A DNA stretch of 64,000 bases from Paenarthrobacter aurescens TC1 (GTDB lineage: Bacteria > Actinomycetota > Actinomycetes > Actinomycetales > Micrococcaceae): assembly GCA_000014925.1 (NCBI GenBank), contig CP000476.1:236726-300725 (forward strand), written 5' to 3'. A program made the translations under genes and the position numbers. Under the pieces are notes generated by a model. That model saw nothing but the letters and a program-made list of their open reading frames with translations, was not told the DNA's origin and searched no databases. Shown here piece by piece: positions 1 to 8,555 of the stretch. The number at the start of each line of letters is the position of its first letter. Position 1 is the stretch's first letter.

Positions 1-132
1 AACAACCGACTGGATCTCGATGCAATGGTCACCAAGGAACTGCCCTTCGAACGTATCAACGAGGGATTCGAAGCGATGGCGGAAGCCTCGACGATCCGAG
101 TTGTGCTGAACATGACCGACAGGCAACTGTGA
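1..132 (+). CDS. Zinc-type alcohol dehydrogenase, C-terminal end (partial)
   Basis: The first 132 bases are open in frame 1 and encode 43 residues before TGA. The residues LPFERINEGFEAMAEAS followed by a short beta strand are the usual C-terminus of medium-chain zinc alcohol dehydrogenases, where the last helix and strand close the catalytic domain. The catalytic and NAD-binding parts lie outside the window, so the substrate cannot be told. It stands about 200 bases upstream of an aldehyde dehydrogenase on the same strand, which would fit alcohol-to-acid oxidation. The subfamily is an inference from this short tail. Confidence 0.75.
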   Translation, partial: NNRLDLDAMVTKELPFERINEGFEAMAEASTIRVVLNMTDRQL

Positions 133-339
133 TCCGGACAACTTTGAAGACCGTCTGGCAGCTGACTGTCAGGCCGATCACGATCTGATTTTGCGCCACG
201 GCCAGCGCCGGAACGAAAGCTGCGCACTGTGGCGCTGCAAATCCTCCCGAACATAAACGGTCAAACGTCAATGCCCAGCCCCTGCCGTCGCTGGTCCTGG
301 ACGACAAAGACAACAACGAAAACCAGAGGAGCCCCTTGA

Positions 340-1836
340 ATGACTGCTGAAGGACTAGCACAACTGACCGCTAATACCCCCGACCTTGTCGAGCAACGCT
401 CCTTTGTCGATGGCGCATGGCTGCAGCTCGACGAAAACGGCCGCTACCTTACCAACCCAAATACGGGCGAACCCCGGCAGCCGATGCGAAAGACCGGAAA
501 GGCTGACGTCGAGTGCGCACTCGCCGCAGCGGCGACACTGCACGAGTCCGGGAAACTTGAAGACATCAAACTTCGGGACCGTCTTGAGCTCCTGACGAAG
601 GTAGCCGCATCTCTCGATGCCCAGAGCGAAGAAATCGCGCTGCAGGACAGCATCAACACGGGAGTCCCTATCCGGACCACTCGCCTGATTGCCGGTGCAC
701 TCGGGGACAGAGTCCGGGGAACTATCGCTGAAGCGGAGCAGCTTGGCGAGTCGGAGACCCTTGACGGCGATGACCGGTCTGTGGTTATCCTGCGCAAGCC
801 CCTCGGCCCGGCCCTCATCGTTGGCCCCTGGAATGCTCCAACCTTCACCGTGGTAGGCAAGGTGGCGGCAGCAATGGCGGCTGGTTGCCCGGTCATCCTC
901 AAACCCTCCGAGAACGCCCCCGGCGGTTGCCAGCTCTTCGCCGAATCGATCGTCGCCGCCATGACCGAACTCGATTACCCGAGCGCTGCGTTTCAACTGG
1001 TTCATGGGAATTCGGAGACAGGATCACTGCTGACCTCGGATCCCCGCATCGAGGCTCTTTCGTTTACAGGGGGCGATTCGGCAGGCCGAACGGTCGCGAA
1101 GGCTGCGGCGTCCAATCTGGCTGTCATGCAGATGGAGCTCGGATCCAACAATCCCGTGATCATTCTGGATGATGCCGATGTCAGCTCAGCGGCACAGTCC
1201 ATTGTGCAGGGCATGACCCGTCTCAATGGCCAGTGGTGCGAGGCGCCCGGCAAGGTACTGGTTGACGGGTCGGTTCACGACCGTTTCGTTGAAGCTATGA
1301 AGTTCGAACTCAGTAAGCTTCGGGTCGGAAATGCCTTGGATGAGACAACGGAAGTGGGTCCCCTTGCGTTTGAGCGGCAGCGTGATGGTTTGGTAGCCGC
1401 AGTGAATCGACTCGTCGAACTGGGGGGAACGCTGGTCACTGCCGGCGATCTACCAGATCTTAACGGCTGGTTCCTGGCACCGGGGATGATCGTCGGATGT
1501 CCGGCCGGAGCCGCCGAGGAAGAACTCTTCGGGCCACTGGTCACGGTACATCCCGTGCATTCCGTTGAAGAGGCGCTTAGCCATGCAAACGGACCGGCAA
1601 CCGGTCTTGATGCCTACGTATTCGGCGGTGACGAAACACGGGCCATCGACGTGGCATCCCGTATTCGTGCCGGGGAGGTCCGCATCAACGGCACATTCAT
1701 GAGCGACTTGGCCGGCAATTCGCGGCAGAGTTTCTGGGGTACCAGCGGTATTGGAGGCCACGGTCCCCAATACGGCGTTCGCTTCTTTACCGGCGACCGC
1801 GTGGTTGGCGTGGACAGGACGGATTTGCCGCTCTAG
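340..1836 (+). CDS. Aldehyde dehydrogenase family protein
   Basis: This 498-residue protein has the normal length of an NAD(P)-dependent aldehyde dehydrogenase. Visible motifs in order are the cofactor-binding segment GPWNAPTFTV with ILKPSE, the Rossmann turn FTGGDSAGR, the general base in MELGSNNP (Glu) and the nucleophile in NGQWCEAPGK (Cys). All catalytic residues are present. A GAGGA ribosome site lies nine bases before ATG. The upstream partial alcohol dehydrogenase and downstream M20 amidohydrolase are codirectional and suggest a small catabolic cluster. The substrate is not evident; vanillin- or betaine-aldehyde-type substrates are possible. Confidence 0.93.
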   Translation: MTAEGLAQLTANTPDLVEQRSFVDGAWLQLDENGRYLTNPNTGEPRQPMRKTGKADVECALAAAATLHESGKLEDIKLRDRLELLTKVAASLDAQSEEIALQDSINTGVPIRTTRLIAGALGDRVRGTIAEAEQLGESETLDGDDRSVVILRKPLGPALIVGPWNAPTFTVVGKVAAAMAAGCPVILKPSENAPGGCQLFAESIVAAMTELDYPSAAFQLVHGNSETGSLLTSDPRIEALSFTGGDSAGRTVAKAAASNLAVMQMELGSNNPVIILDDADVSSAAQSIVQGMTRLNGQWCEAPGKVLVDGSVHDRFVEAMKFELSKLRVGNALDETTEVGPLAFERQRDGLVAAVNRLVELGGTLVTAGDLPDLNGWFLAPGMIVGCPAGAAEEELFGPLVTVHPVHSVEEALSHANGPATGLDAYVFGGDETRAIDVASRIRAGEVRINGTFMSDLAGNSRQSFWGTSGIGGHGPQYGVRFFTGDRVVGVDRTDLPL

Positions 1837-1991
1837 GCGCCGTATCAGACCCCACCAAAGCGTAAGCGAGGCCCTGCGAGGCCTGCGACAGGCATTCCAG
1901 AAACGTGACGCCCGGCTAAGGCGGAGGCTCCGCGTCCTCTCGGGCAAGCAGCAGGCCAGGGCCTGGCAACATGAGACGAGAAAGCCCTTCA

Positions 1992-3263
1992 ATGACAGAT
2001 ACTTCAACGACAGATACGGTGCGGTTTTCACCGCTGAGTTTCCTTGAGGGCGCCACGGCGGCGATCCCGGCCTTTGGAAGCGACCTGGTCGATTTCCGTA
2101 GGGAAATGCACACCGATCCTGAAGTCGGCCTGTATCTGCCCCGCAGCCAGGCCCGGGTCCTTGAGGCACTCAAGGGACTCGACCTCGAAATAAGCCTGGG
2201 AAAAGCGGCCTCGTCCGTGGTTGCGGTACTCCGGGGCGGGGCCACCCAGTCCGCCGTTGGGAGCCGTCCTACTGTACTGCTTAGAGGGGACATGGACGCC
2301 CTTCCTGTGGCAGAAAAAACGGGTATACCCTTTGCCTCGACCAATGGCGCAATGCATGCCTGCGGTCATGACCTGCATACAGCGGGCCTGATTGGTGCCG
2401 CCCGCTTGCTCTCGTCCGTACGTCACAGCCTGACCGGCGACGTCATCTTCATGTTCCAACCGGGGGAGGAAGGACATGACGGGGCCCGCATCATGCTGGA
2501 GGAAGGCGTTCTTAATGCAGCCGGCAGGCGACCGGACGCTGCCTACGCCCTGCATGTCGTTTCAGACATGCCGTCAGGCGTGTTCACGACCCGGGCCGGC
2601 TCCTACATGGCAGCCTTCGGAGATCTGTCCGTCAAGGTTATCGGGCGTGGTGGGCACGGTTCGCGCCCCTTCCAGGCTCTGGATCCCATACAGGTAGCTG
2701 CTGAAATGCTTGGCGCGCTACAGACGTACATCACCCGGCGATTCAACGTTTTTGATCCCGTGGTTCTGTCCGTGGGCCAATTCCATGGCGGTTCCGCCTC
2801 TAATGTCATACCTGATTCGGCGGAATTCAGGGCCAGCGTCAGGTCTTTCAGCCCCGGTGTCGAAGCACGGCTCGCACAGGAGTTGCCAGATCTTATCCGG
2901 CAACTGGCGACCGCTCATCAACTGACAGCCGAGGCAACGTTCACTCCGGTTATGCCGGCCACCGTCAATCACAACAGTGACGCCGAACTTTGGGGCAGGA
3001 CCGCACGGACGTTCTTCGGAGAGCACCGGTTCGTGCCCAGCCCGTCCCCTAGGACCGGCTCTGACGATTTCTCCCGTATCCTCGTGGAGGTCCCCGGAGC
3101 GTACGGGCACCTCGGAGCTGGGTCTCCAGATATCGACCCCATTGAGTGGGCTCCCATGCACTCGCCCAGGGCAGTGTTTGACGACAGTATCCTCGTCAAT
3201 CAGGCACAATTTTTGGCGGGCGTGGCGCTTGGAAAGCTCCAGGAGTTGGAGGTCCTGGGGTAG
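1992..3263 (+). CDS. M20-family amidohydrolase (hippurate hydrolase-like)
   Basis: The protein is a metal-dependent aminoacylase or amidohydrolase of peptidase family M20D. Metal ligands are visible in HACGHDLHTAGL and in the glutamates of QPGEEGHDGA; the dimerisation domain carries GGHGSRP, and TGSDDFS near the end belongs to the C-terminal catalytic half. About 423 residues is normal for hippurate or N-acyl-amino-acid hydrolases. An in-frame ATG at 1971 would add seven residues. I prefer 1992 because its upstream spacing resembles the neighbouring gene, but neither start has a strong ribosome site. It probably hydrolyses an N-acyl or amide substrate in the cytoplasm. Confidence 0.9.
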   Translation: MTDTSTTDTVRFSPLSFLEGATAAIPAFGSDLVDFRREMHTDPEVGLYLPRSQARVLEALKGLDLEISLGKAASSVVAVLRGGATQSAVGSRPTVLLRGDMDALPVAEKTGIPFASTNGAMHACGHDLHTAGLIGAARLLSSVRHSLTGDVIFMFQPGEEGHDGARIMLEEGVLNAAGRRPDAAYALHVVSDMPSGVFTTRAGSYMAAFGDLSVKVIGRGGHGSRPFQALDPIQVAAEMLGALQTYITRRFNVFDPVVLSVGQFHGGSASNVIPDSAEFRASVRSFSPGVEARLAQELPDLIRQLATAHQLTAEATFTPVMPATVNHNSDAELWGRTARTFFGEHRFVPSPSPRTGSDDFSRILVEVPGAYGHLGAGSPDIDPIEWAPMHSPRAVFDDSILVNQAQFLAGVALGKLQELEVLG

Positions 3264-3337
3264 CTGAGGGCTTCCGGAGCGGCCAACACCTCACTTGAAG
3301 CAGTGGACCCAGCAGTACCGGTCTCGAAGCTCGAATG

Positions 3338-3459
3338 GATGGCAATTCAACCACTATCAGGTTGCCGTACACCCCAATCTGACAAAAGTCCGTCCTCGTA
3401 TGACTTCTTCCGGAGGCAGGCCTAGAACTCAACCTGGCGGCTCAGGGTTGGAGGTACCG
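3338..3459 (+). repeat. Direct repeat upstream of broken resolvase, copy A
   Basis: This stretch shares the motif TACACCCCAAYCTGACAA, a CTAGAACTCAACCT box and a GGTTGGAGG ribosome site with the DNA just before the intact resolvase (5740-5857). The shared block probably holds the resolvase promoter and perhaps its recombination site or a transposon end. Copy A has small insertions compared with copy B. Confidence 0.6.
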
Positions 3460-3742
3460 GTGGCTGGACAGCGGATCGGGTACGTGCGGGTGAGCACGCT
3501 GGACCAGAACGAGAAACGCCAGCTTGAAGGCCAGGTCCTTGGACCGGGTCTTCACGGACAAGGCCTCAGGTCGGGATACTTCAAGGCCGGAGCTGACGGA
3601 GCTGTTGCGGTTCGCGCGGGACGGGGACACCGTGGTGGTGCACAGTATGGACCGGCTCGCGCGCAACCTCGATGACCTGCGCGCCCTCGTCCAGGGCCTC
3701 ACCCGTAAGGGGGTGCGGGTGGAGTTCGTCAAGGAGAGCCTG
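3460..3742 (+). pseudogene. Serine resolvase, frameshifted and truncated copy
   Basis: The translation starts VAGQRIGYVRVSTLDQNE, the catalytic N-terminus of Tn3-type resolvases with the nucleophilic serine in RVSTLDQN. Compared with the intact copy at 5858-6424 there is one extra base near 3533, so the remaining catalytic domain (TDKASGRDTSRPELTELL through VKESLV) lies in another frame. Similarity stops abruptly after KESLV at about 3742, before the helix-turn-helix. The copy cannot make a working enzyme. Its upstream region is repeated as well, so this is a duplicated and decayed resolvase module. Confidence 0.88.
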
Positions 3743-3899
3743 GTGAAGACGACGACTGTTGCGAACCAGCAGCTGGCACAATCAGCCTCGCAATGTCCAC
3801 GGCTCGTGCTTCTCAGGAGCGGGCCTACTGCGCCGGGTGCCGAGCCGATGCGGAACAGGCGCCGATGAACTTGACACTCGGTACAAAAGCGGTCGACCG

Positions 3900-4063
3900 G
3901 TGAGTGCTGTATCGGCCGCGCGGAACGTCCGGATCGCCATCTGGACCATCCTTGACGCCCTCATCACCATCGGCGTGATCTGATACGCCGCGGTCTCGGC
4001 CAACAAGCCCGCACCGGCGGGGACGATCCTCCTCACTATCTACCTGGCGCTGGCGGCGTCCGG
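3900..4063 (+). pseudogene. Remnant of a small membrane protein
   Basis: Reading from GTG at 3900, the hydrophobic sequence NVRIAIWTILDALITIGVI meets a TGA at 3981 and then continues in the same frame with ILLTIYLALAAS. This looks like two transmembrane segments interrupted by a stop. The right end runs into the opposite-strand HxlR gene. I do not recognise the family, and the call rests only on continuous hydrophobic character across the stop. Confidence 0.3.
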
Positions 4064-4393
4064 CGTCTGCGGAAGCGCAGGGACGGAGAGCGCCCAGTCG
4101 TTCATGGAATTCAGGACCGTCCGCAGCTCCTGACCGGTCGGAGTCAGTTCGTAAACAACTCTGGGAGGAATTTCCGGGTAAACGGTTCGGGTCAGCAGCC
4201 CATGGTCTTCAAACTTTCTCAAGGAGTTCGTCAGAGTGTGTGCACTGATCCCTGTCAGGCGATTCTTGATTTCACCGAACCTTAGCGGCCCTCCCAGCAG
4301 CTCGCGAACGATCAGCGTCGCCCAGGGTCCGTTCATGAGCCCCAAGAAATGGGCAACGCCGCATCCAGGGAAATTGGAAGCACAAAAGGTCAT
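4040..4393 (-). CDS. HxlR-family transcriptional regulator
   Basis: This winged-helix protein of about 117 residues has the HxlR signature: an N-terminal cysteine (PGCGVAHFLGLMNGPWA), LLGGPLRFGEIKNRLTGIS for the recognition region, TLTNSLRKFEDHGLL and the wing around PPRVVYELTPTG. HxlR proteins often sense electrophiles or quinones through that cysteine. An upstream ATG at 4408 lies inside a perfect inverted repeat (4406-4448), so ATG at 4393 is the likelier start. It is divergent to the NmrA-type gene, a frequent pairing, and probably controls both genes. Confidence 0.9.
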   Translation of the reverse strand: MTFCASNFPGCGVAHFLGLMNGPWATLIVRELLGGPLRFGEIKNRLTGISAHTLTNSLRKFEDHGLLTRTVYPEIPPRVVYELTPTGQELRTVLNSMNDWALSVPALPQTPDAASAR

Positions 4394-4405
4394 ACTGAAA
4401 TATAG

Positions 4406-4448
4406 CATTAGTGCACTTGATGTAACCGATGCACCCTATGCACTAATG
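4406..4448. promoter_or_regulatory. Inverted-repeat operator between hxlR-type and NmrA-type genes
   Basis: CATTAGTGCA (4406-4415) and TGCACTAATG (4439-4448) form a perfect 10-bp inverted repeat with 23 bases between. It sits exactly in the divergent promoter region, 13 bases before one start and 6 before the other. The spacing of the half-site centres (33 bp, about three helical turns) suits binding of HxlR dimers. Binding itself is inferred. Confidence 0.7.
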
Positions 4449-4453
4449 GATGT

Positions 4454-5293
4454 ATGGAATATCTCGTGCATGGCGCTACCGGCGCCCAAGGTTCGCCCGT
4501 CCTTACATCCCTCAAGGCAGCAGGTCACTTGCCTATCGCTGCGGTACGCGATGGCTCCGGTGTTCCCGGAGAAGCAGTAAGTGTGGATTTATCCTCAGTT
4601 GACTCGCTTACCGCCGCCTACACCGGCGCGGACGGTGTTTTCATCCACCTTCCCCTCGCAGCCCCTGGCACACAGGAGGACTTTGCCCGAAATGTTGCCG
4701 GCGCATTGGAGAAAACCCGGCCAGCCCGGGTCGTGTTCTCAACGAGCGGCTACCCCGCATCGACGGAAGCCCCTTTGACCGCACACGGGATTTTGGCCGC
4801 GTACCTCGGTACCAGCGGGTTGTCTTACGCGGTCGTTGAACCACGCCTCTACTTGGAAAACCTCCTCCTGCCACCGGTGCTCAGCGTCGTGAAGGAAGAC
4901 GACACACTGCAATACCCGCTTAAGGGCAGCTACAAGGCCTCCTGGAGTTCCCACTTGGATGTCGCTGACGTTGTCGTCAAGCTCCTGACTGAAAGTCGAA
5001 TCAACGGGAACGTGTCAGTTGGATCGCTGCCCGCACTCTCCGGCGCGGATCTTGCCCGGGGCTTCAGCGCATACCTGGGCACAACCATCAGATACGAAAG
5101 CATCAGCCCAAAGGAATTTGGTATTGCCACCGTTCCGCTTTTCGGCGAAGCCGGTGTCCAGCCGGTAGTCGAGGCTTATGAGTATCGTCAAAGCCAGCAG
5201 GGCGACGTCATCCTTGAAGCACGTTCTGCCCAGAAACTCCTCGGAATCGCACCGCGCACAGTTGAGGAGTGGCTGAAGGAACTGGCAGCCTAA
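4454..5293 (+). CDS. NmrA-family NAD(P)-binding oxidoreductase
   Basis: The 279-residue protein begins MEYLVHGATGAQGSPV, the glycine-rich dinucleotide-binding turn of NmrA/QorB-type atypical short-chain dehydrogenases. The rest is a Rossmann fold with FSTSGYPAST where the SDR active site would be, but no clear YxxxK pair, as is usual for this group. Members are NAD(P)H:quinone reductases or redox sensors. The divergent HxlR gene and shared operator suggest induction by quinone or electrophile stress. No strong ribosome site is seen, so translation may be leaderless. Confidence 0.88.
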   Translation: MEYLVHGATGAQGSPVLTSLKAAGHLPIAAVRDGSGVPGEAVSVDLSSVDSLTAAYTGADGVFIHLPLAAPGTQEDFARNVAGALEKTRPARVVFSTSGYPASTEAPLTAHGILAAYLGTSGLSYAVVEPRLYLENLLLPPVLSVVKEDDTLQYPLKGSYKASWSSHLDVADVVVKLLTESRINGNVSVGSLPALSGADLARGFSAYLGTTIRYESISPKEFGIATVPLFGEAGVQPVVEAYEYRQSQQGDVILEARSAQKLLGIAPRTVEEWLKELAA

Positions 5294-5318
5294 CCATCAT
5301 CCGAAGGGCGCGTCTCTT

Positions 5319-5666
5319 GTGCCCGCGGATTGGCATCAATACGCCGGAGATTACGAAAACCAGCTATTTGACCTGGAGAACGATCCTCACGAACGGGTGA
5401 ACCTGATCCACGACCCGGCCACTGCTCAGGTTGCCATAGAGATGAGCGCAGCATTGAGAAGCATCTGTGATCCGGAGGTAGTCAACGCACAGGCCTTCAA
5501 CGACCAAGCGGCCATTATTGAGAAAGCCGGAGGGGAACAGGCTATTCGCCGCAGAGGATTCGTAACCCCCATGCCAGTGCCCGATGACGTTCGAGGAGAT
5601 TTCGACGATGGAGCCGCTTCAGCGGGGAAGATCATAGACCCCCACAACCAAGTAGGGACTGCATAA
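5319..5666 (+). pseudogene. Sulfatase C-terminal fragment
   Basis: The open frame encodes the tail of a type I sulfatase: YENQLFDLENDPHERVNL is the conserved C-terminal segment, and ICDPEVVNAQAFNDQAA continues as in choline-sulfatase-like enzymes. The alkaline-phosphatase-like core with the formylglycine cysteine is absent, so no sulfatase activity is possible. It begins directly after the NmrA-type gene and ends just before a resolvase repeat, which suggests the gene was truncated by rearrangement. Confidence 0.8.
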
Positions 5667-5739
5667 CCAGAAGCTGTAACCACCCCGCCGCCGAGCCGAT
5701 GCGGAACGCCTCTTCAACTTCATGAGAAGCGGGGAGCAA

Positions 5740-5857
5740 CATCGATGGCAGGTTGAATTGCCGGTACACCCCAACCTGACAAGGGAGTATCAGGGGCTTG
5801 ACTTCTTTGTAGGAGGGTTCTAGAACTCAACCTTACGGGCGAAGGTTGGAGGCAGCA
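5740..5857 (+). repeat. Direct repeat upstream of intact resolvase, copy B
   Basis: This block matches 3338-3459 at TACACCCCAACCTGACAA, TCTAGAACTCAACCT and GGTTGGAGG. A further shared word, GCCGAGCCGATGCGGAAC, lies at 5691 here and at 3838 beside copy A. The DNA between the copies (HxlR, NmrA, sulfatase fragment) is thus framed by direct repeats. Similar 16-base words also occur near 22678 and 28289. Confidence 0.6.
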
Positions 5858-6424
5858 GTGGTCGGACAGCGAATCGGGTATGTACGGGTGAGCACGCTGG
5901 ACCAGAACGAGAAACGCCAGCTCGATGGCCAGGTTTTGGACCGGGTCTTCACGGACAAGGCCTCGGGCAGGGACACTGCCAGGCCGGAGCTTACTGAATT
6001 GCTGCGGTTCGCCAGAGATGGGGACACCGTGGTGGTGCACAGCATGGACCGGCTCGCCCGTAACCTCGACGACTTACGGGCTTTGGTCCAAGGCATGACC
6101 TGCAAGGGCGTGCGGGTGGAGTTCGTCAAGGAGAGCCTGGTTTTCACCGGGGAGGACTCCCCCATGGCCAATCTCATGCTCTCGGTGATGGGTGCTTTCG
6201 CTGAATTCGAACGTTCCCTGATTCGGGAACGCCAGCGGGAAGGCACTGCCCTGGCTAAACAGCGTGGTGCCTACAAAGGACGGAAAAAGACCCTCACACC
6301 AGAAGGGGCCGCCGAACTGGTCCAGCGCGCCGGCAGTGGTGTACCGAAGGCCGTACTTGCCCGTGATTACGGAATCAGCAGGGAGACCGTCTACCAGTAC
6401 CTGCGCCAGGCCAAGCTGGAGTGA
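5858..6424 (+). CDS. Serine recombinase / resolvase (Tn3-type)
   Basis: This 188-residue protein is a complete small serine recombinase. It carries the catalytic serine in YVRVSTLDQNE, HSMDRLARNLDDL, KESLVFTGEDSPMANL and EFERSLIRERQREG of the E-helix, then a C-terminal helix-turn-helix (AVLARDYGISRETVYQYLRQ). GTG at 5858 is preceded by GGAGG with six-base spacing; a TTG twelve bases upstream is possible but covers the ribosome site. It would resolve transposon cointegrates or invert DNA. No transposase is nearby, so it may be the survivor of a lost transposon. Confidence 0.93.
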   Translation: MVGQRIGYVRVSTLDQNEKRQLDGQVLDRVFTDKASGRDTARPELTELLRFARDGDTVVVHSMDRLARNLDDLRALVQGMTCKGVRVEFVKESLVFTGEDSPMANLMLSVMGAFAEFERSLIRERQREGTALAKQRGAYKGRKKTLTPEGAAELVQRAGSGVPKAVLARDYGISRETVYQYLRQAKLE

Positions 6425-6728
6425 CCCGCCCCCTGAGGGTGCTGTAATTGCGCCTTGGCCCTCGGCCGTAGCTTTGCGGAAGGTCCGTTATCGGCGATAT
6501 GAAAATGGGCAGGGGAGCCGCTATTTTTTCTCCTTGATGTATTGCCCCACACAAGGGCAGCGCCCTGGCCAACAGTGGTGTTGACGCAGCAGTCGTTCCT
6601 ATCGATGGCTTTTATACACAGAGCTCCTATAGTCCTTGAAGGTAGGCTCCTAAACCTGGACTACTGGGCCCAACGGGCATGGAACGACCTTGCAGTGGCC
6701 TGATACCTCACCGCTCTACCGTTGGGGA
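6425..6728. other. Intergenic region without recognised gene
   Basis: The 304 bases between the resolvase and the convergent response regulator gene have no supportable reading frame. A T-rich run (CTATTTTTTCTCC) near 6520 could act in termination, but no clear hairpin stands before it. Confidence 0.5.
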
Positions 6729-7508
6729 CTAGAGGGTCAGCCGGTATCCGAAGCCGTGTACCGTTTCGATCCAGCGGGGTCGTTTGGGGTTTTCCCCTAG
6801 TTTCTTGCGGAGGTTGCTGAGGTGCACCTCTACTGCACGCTCTTCTTTGGCGCTGACAAAGGAACCGTTGTTGTAGGGCTCATTGCGCAGCCAGCGTACG
6901 AGGTCGGCCTTGGTTTGAACGGTTCGTCCGTTTTTCAGTAGAGCCAGAAGGATGTCGAACTGGCTGCGTGTCAGGGCAGTAGGCACACCATCAATCGCTG
7001 CCTGTCGAGTGCCTTGGTCCAGGGTCAGCCCTTTGTGCATGAAGTCGGAGCTGTCAGCTGGAACGACAGGGATGGCGTGCGCATCGGTGGGCTTGGGAGG
7101 GACAGGAGGGGGATGATTGTTGTCGTTCTGATGGGTGCTTCTCGGTCTTCGAAGCATTGCTTTTATGCGTGCCCTGAGCTCCCGGGGGCGGAACGGTTTT
7201 GTGATGTAGTCATCGGCTCCCGCTTCAAATCCCATGAGCGCATCGGCTTCATCGGCCCGACCGCTAACGATAATGACGTAGGCGTCGCTGAAGGTCCTGA
7301 TGCGGCGAGACGCTTCAAGCCCGTCAAAGTCGGGGAGGCCGATGTCGATTGTCACGATGTCAGGGTTGTGTTCCTTTACACGCTCAAGGCCTTCAGATCC
7401 TGAGGAGGCTGCGTGCACGGCGAAGCCGGACTGCCGGAAAATTTCTGCCACGGCTGCCCTTATATCCTCGTCGTCTTCAATCACCACCGCCACGCCGCGC
7501 TCTCCCAC
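6729..7508 (-). CDS. OmpR/PhoB-type response regulator
   Basis: The N-terminal receiver domain (about residues 6-120) has the acidic pair in VIEDDEDIR, the phospho-accepting aspartate in IVTIDIGLPDFDGLE and the switch lysine in YITKPFRPRELRARI. A linker of about 50 residues rich in proline and histidine leads to a winged-helix output domain (LTRSQFDILLALL, VEVHLSNLRKKLG, ETVHGFGYRL). No histidine kinase is present nearby, so it is an orphan here. It lies on the same strand just downstream of galU, so it may belong to the polysaccharide region; its targets are unknown. Confidence 0.92.
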   Translation of the reverse strand: MGERGVAVVIEDDEDIRAAVAEIFRQSGFAVHAASSGSEGLERVKEHNPDIVTIDIGLPDFDGLEASRRIRTFSDAYVIIVSGRADEADALMGFEAGADDYITKPFRPRELRARIKAMLRRPRSTHQNDNNHPPPVPPKPTDAHAIPVVPADSSDFMHKGLTLDQGTRQAAIDGVPTALTRSQFDILLALLKNGRTVQTKADLVRWLRNEPYNNGSFVSAKEERAVEVHLSNLRKKLGENPKRPRWIETVHGFGYRLTL

Positions 7509-7661
7509 CGTTGCTCCCTCTGTCGTGGAACCCTGCTGCTGCGCTGATTGTTGCTTCCACCGGTGCCTGTGTGAGCTTTCTAATCAGCAGTAAGCCGGAA
7601 TCCCGCTTTTGCTCTTTCTTCTACATTCGATGCGGTCCACCGTGTGGCTGGTTTGGTCACC

Positions 7662-8555
7662 TCAGTTGTTGACGAAGCCCTTCATCCAGGTCTTCAGGTC
7701 CTCGCCGAATTCCACCCGCTCGGACGCCAGAGTGATGACGGCTTTGAGGTAGCTCAGCTTGTCGCCTGTGTCGAAGCGGCGGCCTTTGAAGACGACGCCA
7801 TACACGCCGGCTCCTTGGCTTTCGCCGGCGGCCAGGGCTTGGAGTGCATCTGTCAGTTGGATCTCGTTGCCGCGGCCTGGCTCTGTGTTTTCTAGGACGT
7901 CGAACACGGAGGGGTGCAGAACGTACCGGCCGATCACGGCCAGGTTTGACGGGGCCTCGTTAACAGCAGGCTTTTCCACCAGGCTGTTGACGCGGACGTA
8001 GTCCTCTCCCTCAATGGCGGTGATGTCAGCACACCCATAGGCACTTATCTGGGAGGGATCAACCTCTATGAGCGCGATTACGGAACCGCCGGTCTTCTGC
8101 TGCACTTCCATCATGGTTTCGAGCAGGGTCTCGGCCTCATCAATCAGGTCATCACCCAGAAGAACGGCGAACGGCTCGTTGCCTACGTGCTGTTTGGCGC
8201 ATAGGACGGCGTGGCCCAGGCCCTTTGCTTCGCCCTGGCGAACGTAGTGAATGGGACCCAGCTCTGCGGCGTACTGAATCGACTCGAGGCGGTCTTTGTC
8301 GCCTTTAAGTTCCAGTACACGCTCGAGGCCGGGCGCGCGGTCGAAGTGGTCCTCAAGTGCTCGCTTGCTCCGCCCGGTAATCATCAGGACGTCGTCGAGG
8401 CCTGCCTTGATGGCCTCCTCTACTACGTACTGGATGGCTGGCCGGTCAACTACCGGCAGCATCTCCTTCGGCATTGCCTTGGTGGCGGGCAGGAAGCGAG
8501 TTCCCAATCCGGCAGCAGGAATAACGGCTTTGGTTACAGTTTTCCCCTTAGTCAT
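7662..8555 (-). CDS. galU: UTP--glucose-1-phosphate uridylyltransferase
   Basis: The 297-residue protein matches bacterial GalU in length and motifs: AVIPAAGLGTRFLPATKA is the nucleotide-binding loop, followed by KEMLPVVDRPAIQYVVEEA, GLGHAVLCAK and LLGDDLI, with the sugar-phosphate site at NSLVEKP. It makes UDP-glucose from UTP and glucose-1-phosphate in the cytoplasm. Together with galE at 13765 it would supply UDP-galactose or, through epimerisation of the GlcNAc form, UDP-GalNAc to the polysaccharide genes that follow. It is transcribed away from them, so it is not in the same operon. Confidence 0.95.
   Translation of the reverse strand: MTKGKTVTKAVIPAAGLGTRFLPATKAMPKEMLPVVDRPAIQYVVEEAIKAGLDDVLMITGRSKRALEDHFDRAPGLERVLELKGDKDRLESIQYAAELGPIHYVRQGEAKGLGHAVLCAKQHVGNEPFAVLLGDDLIDEAETLLETMMEVQQKTGGSVIALIEVDPSQISAYGCADITAIEGEDYVRVNSLVEKPAVNEAPSNLAVIGRYVLHPSVFDVLENTEPGRGNEIQLTDALQALAAGESQGAGVYGVVFKGRRFDTGDKLSYLKAVITLASERVEFGEDLKTWMKGFVNN

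Noticed and set aside
355..1005. Long antisense frames over the aldehyde dehydrogenase and other GC-rich genes
   Set aside because: They mirror the codon bias of the real genes and have no motifs or ribosome sites.
3338..6424. Composite transposon bounded by the two resolvase copies
   Set aside because: No transposase and no clear inverted ends; only direct repeats and one dead copy are seen.
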